Shown here one piece after another: positions 10,590-22,826 of a stretch of 64,000 nucleotides of DNA. Source of the DNA: Adiantum capillus-veneris. Lineage: Eukaryota; Streptophyta; Polypodiopsida; Polypodiales; Pteridaceae. The notes under the pieces were generated by a model, which made no database searches, had not been told where the DNA came from, and saw only the letters and a program-made list of their open reading frames with translations. Every line of letters starts with the position of its first letter. Within the stretch, counting starts at the first letter, position 1. The translations under genes and the position numbers were made by a program. The DNA lies in contig CM043966.1 of assembly GCA_014529385.2 (NCBI GenBank), positions 97,276,087-97,340,086 on the forward strand. The letters run 5' to 3'.

Positions 10590-12040
10590 TGTAGGTACTG
10601 CCTGTTGCTCTGTACTCGGCAGCGCAAGAGAAGAAGCTCCTCCTTAAGCAAGCCCAACCTCCGATCTTTAAGGGCGAGGGGGCAAATGTGGAGAGAGATG
10701 CAGAAGTATAGATGGAAGCCATGGATGATTACTTTGAAGCTGCGGGGACCCAACCCATAAATCAGACCATGCTTGCGATGTTCCGCTTGACTGGCGATGC
10801 CAAGATATGGTGGAAGCAACATTGTAGGGACATGGGTATTAAGGGATCTTCCCAGTCCTGGGAAGACATCAAGGTTGCAATAATGGGACGTTATTTACCA
10901 CCTGCCTATAGAATCTTGAGGATGAATGAATTCTTTTCACTTCGGCAGCTAAATTCATCTGTCGAAGAATACTATGCAAAGTTTTTCACTCTTCGGAGAT
11001 ATGCTCCTAAGATGACCTTGGAACAACAGGTGGCAAGGTTCTGTCAAGGACTAATCGATCCCCTGAATACTTGGTTAGAAGCCCTCAGGCCGACAATGCT
11101 ATAGGATGCCTTGTTAAGGGCCAAACCTCTAGCTCTCGAGGTACAAAAGGCTAATCAGAACAGGAGGAATCATTGGGCAAAGAGGGCAAGGACCACTTCT
11201 TGGGATAACAGACCAGCCAACCAAGCGCATAACCAGCGCTCTATTGTGGCTACCACCACAACCATGGAGTTCCCTGATGTTCGATGCTATGGTTGCGGAG
11301 AGCATGGACATTACAGATCCAATTGCCCCAGGAACATTCAGGCAATCAACGCCAACACCATACCCTTGAATACCTGTGGGCGTGGCCAAGCTAATGGAAG
11401 AGGAGAACGAGGAAGGATGAACAGAGGGCAAGGGCGTGGAGCTACCGCCAGAGTGAATGCCGCAGTGGTACAGCCAACTGTGGGTGATGAAGCAGTGGAG
11501 AGAGCAACCCTACATGCTGCAATTGAAAATCCCAATGGTTGCGAGCAATACGCAGTCATTCATACGCCACGATCTCTCAGAGGTGAACAAGTTAACTTCC
11601 TTATAGATTGTGGTAGTACTCTTTCATTTCTTTCACCCCGATGCATGAGGAAGCTAAAACTAGATAAGTATCCAACAAGCAAGCTAGTTGTAGAGTTAGC
11701 AAATGGCAAGGAAGTAGTATCTGAACATTCTGCAGGAAAAATCGACTTTGATTTAGGGGGACACCCAACTTCTGCCCAATTTCAAACCCTTCCCTTAGGA
11801 TTCTTTGATGGGATACTAGGGATGGACTGGCTAAAGCAAAATAGGGCCCACATACATTGTGCACAAGGGAACTTTACTTTTACAGATAACTTGGGTAATG
11901 AAGCCTTAATCCAGGGGGAAAATGGGAGACCTAAGGCTACTCTAGTTAAGGAAAACAGACTTTTGAAGGGACTAAGGAAGGGTCAACAAATTTATGCGGT
12001 TAAACTCAACAAAGTGGACCAATCAGATACCTCACTTTGA
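10590..12040 (+). pseudogene. gag: Chromovirus gag and protease
   Basis: One reading frame is interrupted only by stops, with no frameshift seen. The capsid part (MEAMDDYFEAAG onward, WWKQH, LRQLNSSVEEYY) is typical of plant gypsy gag. A CCHC knuckle CYGCGEHGHYRSNC lies near 11284-11325. The retropepsin motif LIDCGS lies near 11602, followed by an ILGMDWL flap region. Stops occur at about 10591, at 10709 (a Trp position), at 11102-11104 (CTA TAG GAT) and at 12038-12040. An intact copy elsewhere would likely run on into RT without a stop. Confidence 0.85.
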
Positions 12041-14848
12041 CCAAACTGTTTGAGTGAATATGACGATGTGTTCCCAGAAGATCTTACGAATCTTCCGCCA
12101 CACAGAGAGGTAGATCATGAGATTGAGACTATTCTTGGATGTGAACCTATCTCAAAAAGACCTTATGAAATGTCACTTCTAGAGGCCATCGAACTCAAAG
12201 GACAGCTTAGGAAACTCATTGAGCAAGGATTCATTCGACCCAGTACTTCTCCTTGGGGTGCTCCAGTTCTTTTTCAGAAGAACAAGGATGGGACCTTAAG
12301 GCTATGCATAGACTATCGGGGACTGAACCAGGTAACTGTCAAGAACAAGTATCCAATTCCAAGGATTGACGAACTTTTGGACAAACTCCACGGCGCCAAA
12401 ATATTTACTAAGTTAGATCTAAGGTCAGGATATTACCAAATCAGGATCAAGGGATCAGATATTCCAAAGACAGCTTTCAATACTAGGTATGGGCACTACG
12501 AGTTCACAGTAATGTCTTTTGGTCTAACAAACGCTTCTGCAAGCTTCAATCGACTTATGCAGGATATTTTCAGACCTTACTTGGATGATTTTGTCTTGGT
12601 TTTCTTTGAGGACATTCTGATCTATTCTAAGAATGAGGCAGATCACGAAGAACATGTTTGCGAAGTACTTGATCTTCTTTGAAAACACCAACTTTACGCT
12701 AAAGAGAGGAAGTGCACTTTTTGCTCACCAAAGGTCAACTATCTTGGATTTGTCATATCAGCTGAGGGGATTTCAGTGGACCCAGACAAGGTCAAAGACA
12801 TCGTTGATTGGCCTCAACCATCCACCGTCAGCGAAGTAAGAGGATTTCTTGGAATAACGGGATGGTACAGGATTTTTGTCAAGGATTATGCACGTATTGC
12901 TGCACCTTTGACGGAACTCCTGAAGAAAGGAATGAGGATCGAATGGAAGACCGAGCACGAGTCTAGCTTTGCTAAGCTAAAAGAGTTCTTGGTCTCGGCT
13001 CCTATTTTAAAGCTTCCAGATTTTAGTAAGGAATTTGAAGTAGCGACCGACGCTAGCAAATTCGCTCTAGGCGGAGTTCTTACTCAAGAAGGAAGACCAG
13101 TGGCGTATGCTTTGCGAAAGCTGAGAGATCATGAGAATAATTATCCTACTCATGATTTGGAACTTCTAGCAGTTATTCATGCGCTGAAGTTATGGAGAAA
13201 TTATCTTCTCAGATGCAAGTTTCAGCTGGTTACAGACCACAAGAGCTTAAAATGGATTTTTACTCAACCTATTCTCAATATGCGACAACGACGATGGATA
13301 GAGCTATTACAGGAATATGACCTTGACATAAAGTATAGACCAGGGAAGGAAAATACAGTTGTAGATGGTCTTAGCCAAAAATCCTTTCTCGGAGCTATCT
13401 CTATTCCAAATAACCCTATCTGGGATAGAATCAAAGAAGCATCTTTGGTAGATCCAAAGTACCAACGTATAGTATCTCTAGTCCAGCAGAATAAGATGCC
13501 TGAAGCTAAAGATTACTCTCTTATGGGAGGATGTCTTTACTACAGACATAGACTCTGTGTACCCAGAGATCCAGCCTTAAAGAAGGCCATTTTATATGAA
13601 GCGCACGATAGCCCTACATCCGGACATCCAAGCTATGCTAAGACTCTTCATGCTGTCAGGAGGAGTTACTTTTGGTCTGGAATGAAAGGGGACATACTTC
13701 GCTATGTGAGGCAATGTCTTTCTTGTCAGCGGATAAAGGCCAAAAGAATCAAGTTACCAGGGCAACTTCAACCTCTTGACATACCCCAGATGAAATGGGA
13801 ATGCATCAATATGGATTTTGTTACAGGATTACCTTCTACAGGAGGTTATGATTCTGTTCTCGTGGTTGTTGATATGCTCACAAAAGTGGCTCATCTAATA
13901 CCCGTAAAGACAACCTTTACTGCTTTAGATATTAGTCGGGTATTCATCAAGGAGATTTTTAGGTTACATGGTCTGCCCAAGCGTATCGTTAGTGATAGAG
14001 ATGCCAAGTTTACATCAAAATTTTGGACTTCTCTTTTCCAATCTATTGGGTCACAATTAGCCTTCAGTACAGCGTATCACCCACAGACAGATGGGCAAAC
14101 TGAGAGAGTTAATCAAGTCATCGAGGACATTCTCAGAGCCTATTGTTCGCAAGAGCCAAAGAAGTGGTTACAATATCTACCTTTGGTGGAGTATGCTTAC
14201 AACTCTTCTGAACACAGAAGCATTGGAATGTCACCTTTCAAAGCTCTTTATGGACAGGACTGCTTAGCACCATTGAACTTCTCAGATCCAACCATCACGG
14301 TAGAAGCCTCTAGAAAGATGTTAGAGGATGTGGAAGCACAGACTAGAGCTATTCGCCATGACATTCAGGCCGCTCAGGATAGACAGAAGCACTATGCAAA
14401 TAAGAACCGTTCGGAAAGAACTTCCAAAGAAGGAGATAAGGTTTCTCTGCGAGTCTGACCAAAGAAAAGCAACTTATCACTAGGCAGGTATAAGAAGCTA
14501 AGCCCAAGGTATTGTGGACCATTCGAGATCGTTAAGGTTGTAAGTGACCAAGCCTACAAGCTAAAGTTACCTACAAACTTGAAGGTTCATGATGTGTTCC
14601 ACGTCAGCTTACTCAAACCCTACATTCCTAACCCTGATCAATTCTTGGACTCAGATCAGATAGTCATGCCAGCACAAGGAGTTCTCGAGCTCCAACCTGA
14701 CTACGTAGTGGAAACAAGGGAAAGGAAGTTACGCAACAGAACTATCACGGAGCATCTGGTAAAGTGGAAGGATTACCCTGAAGAAGATGCAACTTGGGAG
14801 GACGAACCAACGCTCTTAGAGGATTACCCAAACACATTCTTGAGATGA
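12041..14848 (+). pseudogene. pol: Chromovirus pol: RT, RNase H, integrase, chromodomain
   Basis: The frame continues from gag. RT fingers and palm are clear ([44 protein letters not shown]). The catalytic FxDD box reads FFED, so the first Asp is Glu. A TGA at 12680 precedes KHQLYAKERKC. RNase H (ATDASKFALGG), then the integrase zinc finger and the core (MDFVTGLP, SDRDAKFTS, YHPQTDGQTERVN), run to a TGA at 14456. After it come GPFEIVK, VHDVFHVS and a chromodomain (EHLVKWKDYPEEDATWE) to 14848. The stops at 12680 and 14456 sit where Arg is expected, so CGA to TGA is likely. Confidence 0.9.
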
Positions 14849-14867
14849 GGACATCTCAAATTTTTCA

Positions 14868-14879
14868 CGTTGGGGAGGT
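14868..14879 (+). other. Polypurine tract of chromovirus
   Basis: The purine-rich TTGGGGAGG segment directly precedes the TGTAAGG start of the 3' LTR, as required for plus-strand priming. Confidence 0.75.
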
Positions 14880-15544
14880 TGTAAGGTCTCCGACCCCGAT
14901 CAAAAAGAACACCATTGTACCTTGAAATGAAAATAATGAAATAAGTTACTATTTTTAGCAGTTTTCCAGATTCTGTCAGTGCCATCATGTTTAGAATGTT
15001 TTAAAGCTCTGAAATGTGAATTGAAATAATTTTTGTAAAAAAATTCCAAAAATAGTAAGTTTTTGGTCACCCGACCCGTCTAGTTTTGATCGTCTCGAAA
15101 AACTGCACCCGTACCCCGAATTTGAAAAAATGCAATTTCGGACCTCGGGGACTGCTAAATATGGTAGGTACTCGGGCCAGTACGCCTTAGTTAGAGCTTG
15201 CTATAGCAATTTTCGGCATCAAAATCCGACTCATATGACCCGTTTTAGCCTAGAACCAAATTTCCTAAAAATTGTCCGGGGAGGTACCGGGGGCCTGGGA
15301 CTGTGTGGGAACAGGTTCCAGCCCACTCCAGATCAGCTTTAGCAGCTAGGGGACACCCTTTTGCTTTGTGGGAGTCCTGGGAGAGTTTCCAAGCCAGTAA
15401 CTAAGTCTCAGAACCAGTTAACCAAGCAAACCTGACACTTGGTGGGCAGGGAACTGGACTTGCCATGCTTAACTGGAGAAGCTCCCAGATGCATTTAGCA
15501 ACCCAGATCGATTTTCAGCCTGTAGGAGCCTATTTAAAGACCTG

Positions 15545-15629
<85 letters not shown>

Positions 15630-18600
15630 GGAAGGTGTTGCCGGAACACACACCTTTTGAAGGAGAAGCAAGGAGGAAGGTGCTGTCGAATTCTCGCCTC
15701 AAGAAGCTCGATAGATCAGAGAATCGAGAGGTTTATCAGCCCTTAATCACGGTAACCACGGTTTAATTAATGCTTTCTGCAAATCCTTTTTCATTACCAT
15801 CTAAATTTCTCGTCTATTATGCTTATTCCTAGTCGTAATTCTCTATAATTACTCTCTAAATTCTCCTTAACCATATTCTATTATGTAATCATCATCCCAT
15901 AGCTTAATTATCAGCCATTCATCACTCTTAATTAATGATTAGTGCACGATTATTAGAATTTTCTCTCTCTAGGTAGCATAGAAATTAATCGGTAAGCTGG
16001 TGATTGTGTAGATTGATGAGAATCAAACTTTCTATCACGCATTAATATTGTAGCTGATTTAGATCCATCTCTGTTATGCATTAAGATATAATTAAGGTAA
16101 GATTAACATGTCATTAAGTCTCTAAGAGGTGGTTTTTCTCACACCTATGCATGCGGTGATCCTGCACCCTCTAATTGCTAGGAAAGAGATTAATCGTGCT
16201 TAATTCATCTCTCTTGTAATTCCATTAGTGAAATCCTATTATTCTTAATCATGTAAGCCGAGTAATTATCTTTAGAGCTGGTTCCCATAGGATTATGTGT
16301 CATCCATAATGATTGCTATATGGAAAAATCTAAACCTCTCATGTAGCAAGCATTGTTTGATGTTGCTAATCTATCATTTGGTGTAATGGAATTTGCCTAT
16401 TCAATTTGAGAGTAGCGGAATTTAATGAGAGTACTTTCAAGAAATGATTTTGTGAGCATAGCGGGTTGACATAATTGAAGATAGCAACATAATCATAGCA
16501 ATTAGTTAACTTGGCATAGACAATACTTTTGCAAGAGAGAGAATTTAGAGAACATGACAACAGTTGAGGACTGGATTTATGTGGAGCCGGTCCCCCCTCC
16601 AATAGGCATTTGTATTATGATTTCTCCCATAAAGAGAGACTTGTTACAATACATTCTTTGTGTTCCTTGTGACCTAGGTGAAGCAATGAAGATGGAAAGC
16701 TTCATGCATCACCATCATAGCATAACCTAAACTTGAAGAAAGCTTTAACTATACCAAGCCTCAGTCCCAAGACCTCAAACACCTTCGAAGGTGGAGAGAG
16801 CTAGCAGGGAATGAGGGTAGGGAAGAGGAAGAAGAAACATTTCATACGAGAAAGATCTAGTTCCTCACTTATCATAACTCTTGTGCTAGCATACATAATA
16901 GCATAGTAATGAAGAAGAAATAGATGGCAAGCTCAGCATTGAAGCATGGCTCTTGGATGGATTTGCACTCCATATCCAAGAGTGTTGGTGTAGGCTCTCA
17001 ACATCTACTTGCTTGGAGACGGAGAGGGAGTTCTTGCACTTTGCATAGTACACAATGAGAGTGTTTGTGAGTGTGTGTGGGTGAGTATACCCCCTAAGCA
17101 CCCCCCTAGCTTGCTTGGGTCGACCCCCCCTTGTAACTCATGCTTGAAGCTCATTGAACCCCTCCAGGTCTAGCCAATCACAAGCAGGATCCATTCCAAG
17201 TAGCATGGGTAGCCTTGGGACAAGTGTCCCCCTTTCCCCTTTGAGAGAGAGGACTTGATAAATGCAAAATCAATTAATTAAATATCCTAAATTATCATTG
17301 GACCCCTTGGGTGGCCAACCAATAGGCTTCAGGCACACCATGAGGGCAACATGAGGAGGAACTTGACAAGTGTCCTTGCTGCCTCTTCAAGCTGGGGCTT
17401 CCCTTGTGAGTGTGAGTGTGAGTGTGAGTGTGTGTTCTCTCTCTAATCCCTAGGAAAAGGGCTCGCCCCCCCTCTTGTAGGGATGCTTTTGACTTTAGGA
17501 GCTCAAGCACCTTAGTCATCAAGCATGACAAAGCACTTGGACTAGGGGGTATTCCCACAAGCATCTCAGGCAAGCATGTCAAGGCACCTCAAGCACCTTA
17601 ATCAAGCGGCAAGTCAAGCACCTCAAGCACCTTAATCAAGCACCTCAAGCAGGACAAACACCTCAAGCACGACAAGCACCTCAAGCAGGACAAACACCTC
17701 GAGCTTGGGCCGGGTTCCCATCTCAAGCTCAGCCCTAGCTTACCTAAGGTCAAAGGACTTTTACACACATTATTGGAGGTCTTCAATGAAGCTAACCCTA
17801 AGGTCTTATGCTCCATTGGTTAGCCTTGCTCTTGATAGACCATCTCCCATTTGGGCCCCTTTACTATTGGCCCCGTGTTGAGATAGATCTATAAGCACAT
17901 ATCTATATCTTAACACTTGTTCCCGTTTATTCTCCCACATTAAGTGATCAATTTAATATGAGAAAATCATTTGGGTTGGTTAGATATTAGATTTTATAAC
18001 ATTTGGCTTGTTATGGCGCTTGCGGACATTAGCTCTTTTCCCCAAGTTAATTATTTAAAGTAGTGAGTTTAAAATGGCCCCGGTTAAGAGGACTCGCTTT
18101 GGTGGACCCCACGACCACGAGGCAAGAACGAGCAAGGTGAACGGAAAGGGAAAAGCTCCCATGGAGGAACAAATACCGGCCATCTCACGAGCCATCGACG
18201 AAGAAATGGAAGAGGTAGATCATAATTTCATTCAAGTTGTTTAATTTAACATTGCACACGTTTAGTTAGGAATGAAAATATCCCCAAACATGTTGGAGAA
18301 ATCCGACGGAAACCTCGGCATTGAATTCATTGTACATTAAGTTCTAAAGTAGGAAGGAAATGATTGATGGGTATGCTGGTTGCAATTAGAAAAGAATGTC
18401 TGCTAGGGAAAATTTAGCTCGACATGTTCATTTTATTTCCAATGTTGAATCAGTCCTTACCCCCCTACTGATCACAGGGGGCAGAGTTCCTCGTTAAGGG
18501 CTCTTCAATCCACGACTTGCTTTTTATGCGGTGGATATCCACGACTTGCTTTCTATGCGGTGGGAACCCACGTCTTGCTTTCTATGCGGTGGGAGTGTCC

Positions 18601-19297
18601 ATGACGTGCTTTCTATGCGGTGGACATACCTAGTTGTATGGGCAGCTAGGCGACAATGGGAGGAGTGAACTCTCGTTGCAGGGGGGATGTTGTACCTCCA
18701 TAACATTGGAACTTTTATGAATAAGTTTGAGTAGAATTTTTACTAGAATTCTGTCTTGGTGTTGCTTGCAATACTGGTTGAAGGGCTGTATTAACGAACA
18801 ATGTGATTCGGAATTAAACAAGGAATCTTTATGTTGAACAACCTTTGTGGTAGTAATTAGGTCACACAAGGAAGTGTGAGTGTGGGGGTGCAAAGTGGGG
18901 GCTTGGCTCAGGTTGCCAATGCCTACGAGATGGGTGGTCCCAATTGGTTGGGAACTCTCTGTCCCCATTGTGCTTACTTCGATATTAGTAATACTCATTG
19001 CCCCTAGAGCGGTGAAATCTCGAGTGTACGTGCCTCTGAAACATGGGGAAAAAGGCGCTCGGGGTTTCTCTCCTCTTGGAAGGTGGGTCTTAGGATCGCT
19101 AGATAGTTCAAGTACGCTTCCCCTACGAGGTGGAGCTAGATCTCCCTGCTAGTAGGCTCGAACTCGACTCACCTTGTGATGAGAGATCGTCCGCTAGTCG
19201 AACCCTGAACCATTTTGTTTGCTTCCGCAATAGATCTAGTGGCCACCGGGTTCACCATCAGATCCGCCATTGGAAACGGCGGGGTGGAGACCTCACA
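14880..19297 (+). repeat. 3' LTR of chromovirus, split by solo LTR
   Basis: Same ends as the 5' LTR. It is about 2793 bp after subtracting the 1620-bp insertion and its 5-bp duplication. The AC microsatellite at 15549-15625 is longer than in the 5' copy. Long ORFs at matching places in both LTRs (for example 9341-9613 and 18880-19152) simply reflect LTR duplication. Confidence 0.9.
16382..18001. mobile_element. Solo LTR nested in chromovirus 3' LTR
   Basis: The 1620-bp insert begins TGTAATGG and ends TTATAACA, flanked by a perfect TTTGG duplication (16377-16381, 18002-18006). Removing it restores continuity with 8461 in the 5' LTR. Its start, and a block near 16572-16650 (GAGGACTGGATTT...CCCCCCTCCAA), resemble the LTRs at 39771 and 46145, so it belongs to the same gypsy family. 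A CAAGCACCT-type tandem repeat lies at about 17580-17710. No coding region is present, consistent with LTR-LTR recombination. Confidence 0.88.
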
Positions 19298-19544
19298 CCC
19301 TTGAAGGGGATCGGAGAGCACCGTAGACGGAGAGTGAGAGAGAGAAGGAGACACATGACACACAGATATGGGTGGGGAGACTCAAAGAGTGAGCAGCCCC
19401 CTATACACTTATGCTATGTATAAGGTATACAAGTCAGTGGGCGCCCAGACTCTGGGCGGCCGGGCAAGGCAAAGGCACATATACCCCAACAACCTCCCAC
19501 TTAAAGGCGACTGTGCCTTTAAGCAAGGGAACCTAGTCTAGAGA

Positions 19545-20006
19545 CTACAAAAGGCGAGAGAAAATCGCTCTCAACCGATGCCCACTGGCTGGCTGTGTGA
19601 TCGTGTGCATCCGAATGCCCTGCTCTTGTGTAAGATATACACCACCAAACGTACCGCACACGTACTGCAAGTATGTATGCAATACCTGCATATCTCCCTC
19701 GTGCACTATGCCATCATCAGTCAACAAATGACTGAAAATCCCAACTGCAAATGCTCCCACTGCAACTGCGATATCCGGTCTCAAGATCAGCATCTCATAC
19801 ATGAGACCACCGAATGACGATGCAATGCTAGCGGGCCCTGTCAGCTCTACGGAGCATGCATCAACATATATATCCCTGGAAATAGGCATCTCTGACTGAC
19901 AAGGCTTGTCAGCCACATGCATCTCCTGACTTTTCGCGAAAGACGCATCAACCTGTCGTGCAACCTCAGAGAAAACTAGTTGCTCTAGGTGTCTGCTAGA
20001 AGACAT
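19545..20006 (-). pseudogene. Copia RT/RNase H junction remnant
   Basis: The 153-aa frame contains the GGLMYEMLILRPDIAVAVG and LHTYLQYVCGTFGG segments. These correspond to the conserved copia block between RT and RNase H (the RPDI and YLKGT region). It comes just before the PPT and 3' LTR and has no active-site residues, so it cannot support transposition. Confidence 0.75.
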
Positions 20007-20185
20007 ATCCTACACACTATATCCCCATGCTCACTATCGAGCATAGAAAGGAAGGACTGCATAATCGCTGACATCTCAGCCTCCTCTGCAATCATCCACT
20101 GCAAACATGACCACTCAAGCTGTTGTGACTCACTAGATCTCTCATGCTCTAACTCCTTATGAATAGACTCTTGCACAACGTCCTC

Positions 20186-21462
20186 CTATCGTGACTCACT
20201 AGAGCAAGACCGCTCTACCTGTCTATCCTGCATAGAAGTATCTCGCACAACTAACTCTCTGCTTTGCTCAGTCACTAGCAAAGCATGCATGTCTGACTCT
20301 ATCACCTCTCTATGTGAATTCTCAAATCGTGCCCCAACTGTGTGCACAACGAGCTCACTACTTTGCACTCCATGCAAAGCACCCTGCAACCCATGAGCAA
20401 AAGAGACTGTCTGGGTCTCTCGCTCTCTGCATGGCTGTAACAAGATTGAGACTCGACCATCTCGCACCAGTACTATGTGCAATGGGTACCATGTGCCAAC
20501 TCTAGCACCTCTCGCAATCACTAGCGAACCCAAATGCAACGCAAAAGATCGCTCAAGCAACAATACCCGACATCCACTATCCCGTAACTGTGTGACTGAG
20601 ATCAAATCCCATCTCAGATCTAGCACATAACGCACATGAAGCAGGGTAAATCTCATACCACTGGGCAAGGACAAACATACGTCTCCTGCACCCTCAATGT
20701 CATACACAACACCATCAGCCATGTGCACACAACCAAGTCTCCCACTAGAAAACGTGCTAAACCACTCACGATGCAACGTGACATGGAAAGTAGCATCTGA
20801 ATCTAGTAACCAATGTGAAGAAAATGTGCAATCCGATATGCAATCCGTAGACATAAGATCGTCTGAAGACAAGCTAGATGTAAATGTGACATCACCGTCA
20901 CAAGCATACTCAGTAACCACCGTACTGATCTCACTAGTATCTGTCATGCCCAAATCTGCATCACGCATCTGTCACCTCCATTGTCTCAAATGCCTGAAAC
21001 ATCGACGCCTAATGTGCCCTCTATGTACACAATGCCAACATGTCAAGTCTCTATGCCGTCGAGACTTGCGTGTGGGACCAATCTCTCCCATGGACATAGA
21101 AGTGGGACTAGACTCCCCTATAGACATGGATGTCGCGTACATAGCATGTAAACTCTGCCATAAAGCGCATGAGTTGTAGTCTCCCTCGAGACCTGCTAGT
21201 AAACAGACTCAACCAGATGCAAATGAATCGTAGACATGGCTAACTCATCAAGATCCTGCCAATCATCATCACGCATAGACTTGGGCTTCGTCGATAAACC
21301 ACGCAAGGGTTTATCCTGTCCCAAATCCGCCAATGCAACAAGCATATGCTCCTTCCAAGCAACAAAATCTGCACCATCAAACTGTGTCAGACCATAACGA
21401 AGGAAGTCAAATGAAAAATCAACCATAATGCTCGCAAAAGAGCAACCAACAATAAGTAGCAA
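20186..21462 (-). pseudogene. Copia gag and protease
   Basis: The gag start at 21462-21196 (FDGADFVAWKEHML, DDWQDLDELAMSTIHLHL) matches copia gag. A CCHC knuckle (CWHCVHRGHIRRRC) is at about 21043-20999. From 20968 the protease motif reads WLLDSDATFHVT, where the usual LDSGA has become LDSDA. The pre-integrase segment VRYVLDLRWDLISVTQL follows. The frame is broken between gag and protease. Confidence 0.8.
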
Positions 21463-22826
21463 ATGTCAACCCAATCAGCCCTAAACTGGCTCAAATCGCA
21501 TCAAAAAAAGTCTTGAAATATGGCTCAAAACCTGATGCAAAATTGCACCAATAACCGTGCAAAACCTTGCACAAAATCACAAGTAAATATGACTCGAATC
21601 CGGCTACCTAGCTCGTAGCCACACAAGCATACATCATAATATTCACTCCTGTGAGTGTGCCAAGATAATTGTACGCCTGTCAAACCGTGAGCTAGCCCAC
21701 ACTGTGCGGTATCGATGCATACATGCACTAAGCTCCCACTTGCAGAGAACACCGCACGTAATCACTGAGTGCAATCGCAATCACAACCTGGATCGCATCA
21801 ACTTATGCGCATAAAACTCCTGGGAAAATTTCACCAGAGTTTCGACGCACAATGGCTATCAACACAAAATAACCATTGTCCTGCAAGCTCAATACAATAA
21901 GCAATCAATGCGCATCAAACTACCCTCAACATACATGCATAAGCTCTACAAAGCTATGTCCAGCAAATTCTTACAAAGAGTACCACAGATGACCATACAT
22001 ATCATCCACAACCAACCTTTGCACTTGCTCACAAGATCTACTGCTCACCACATAAGCATACATAGAGCATTACCCGCTCAAAGACCATGTATGCAAGCCA
22101 CAACACTGCAGAAGAACCACTCAACTGCAACTAGCAACACTTGTGGGAGTACTAGACTCAACCTGTACCTGGGAGTCAAACCCAATCTTGTAACACCTGC
22201 AAATGTGCCTGCTACCTGCAGTGTGCACGGGTAAGCTGTCTGCAACAAAAAAAACAACAGAGCCCAAAACTGTTCTAAAAAACAGTCTCCGTGTTTTTAA
22301 TTTCAGACCCACTTGCACTCCGAATCAGAAAACAATTCCTTCTACAAAGTCGTAGATCTTGAAGCCAGCTCTGTTTTGAACTAAAAAGTTTTGGAATCGG
22401 AGCTTTGTAGCTCAAGTTATGAGCAAAACAGTAGACTGTTGTCAAACTGCCAAAAACTGAACGACTTTCTTCTGTGCTTCTTTGAGCTCATAGAAAGGCT
22501 CAAACTCACTTCCCACCTCGATGCATGAGCTGAATGCATCAATCTCACAATGCTTCCATGTCTATGGAAGCTCCAAGCTCCAACCTGTCGCCGATGTAGC
22601 CGTTGCAAAGCTTGCCGAGAAAAGGGAAGATGTTGTACACAGTGGGCTGATCTGTAGAGGAACTATGGACTGGTCTGTGAGCACTAGGAAGCTCCTGAGA
22701 GCTCTCCTCCAAGCCTCTGTATGGCTGCCCACAAGCCTCCTCTATTTCTTTGCTCAGATCTGTGACCTCTCCGCCATAGTCGACGAGTTCATCGCGAAGC
22801 CGTCCATCTACGCTCTCACACCTGTC
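21463..22826 (-). other. Long 5' leader of copia element
   Basis: About 1.36 kb separates the PBS from the gag start. A minus-strand ORF (22895-22545, 116 aa) starts in the LTR and reads through the PBS (NWYQSDR) into DGRLRDELVDYGGEVTDLSKE. Its plus-strand counterpart (22521-22931) is also open, so coding status is uncertain. I recognise no domain; a captured host fragment is possible. Confidence 0.35.

Larger units (their letters stand above)
6939..19297 (+). mobile_element. Ty3/gypsy chromovirus, complete but decayed, with nested insertion
   Basis: Order: 5' LTR (6939-9758), PBS (9761-9772), gag-protease, RT-RNase H-integrase-chromodomain, PPT (14868-14879) and 3' LTR (14880-19297). LTRs begin TGTAAGG and end CTCACA. 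Flanks read ccctt (6934-6938) and ccctg (after 19297, across the copia insertion), a 4/5 target duplication. The 3' LTR contains a 1.6-kb solo LTR. The element sits in the integrase gene of an older minus-strand gypsy element. The chromodomain places it among plant chromoviruses. Confidence 0.9.
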
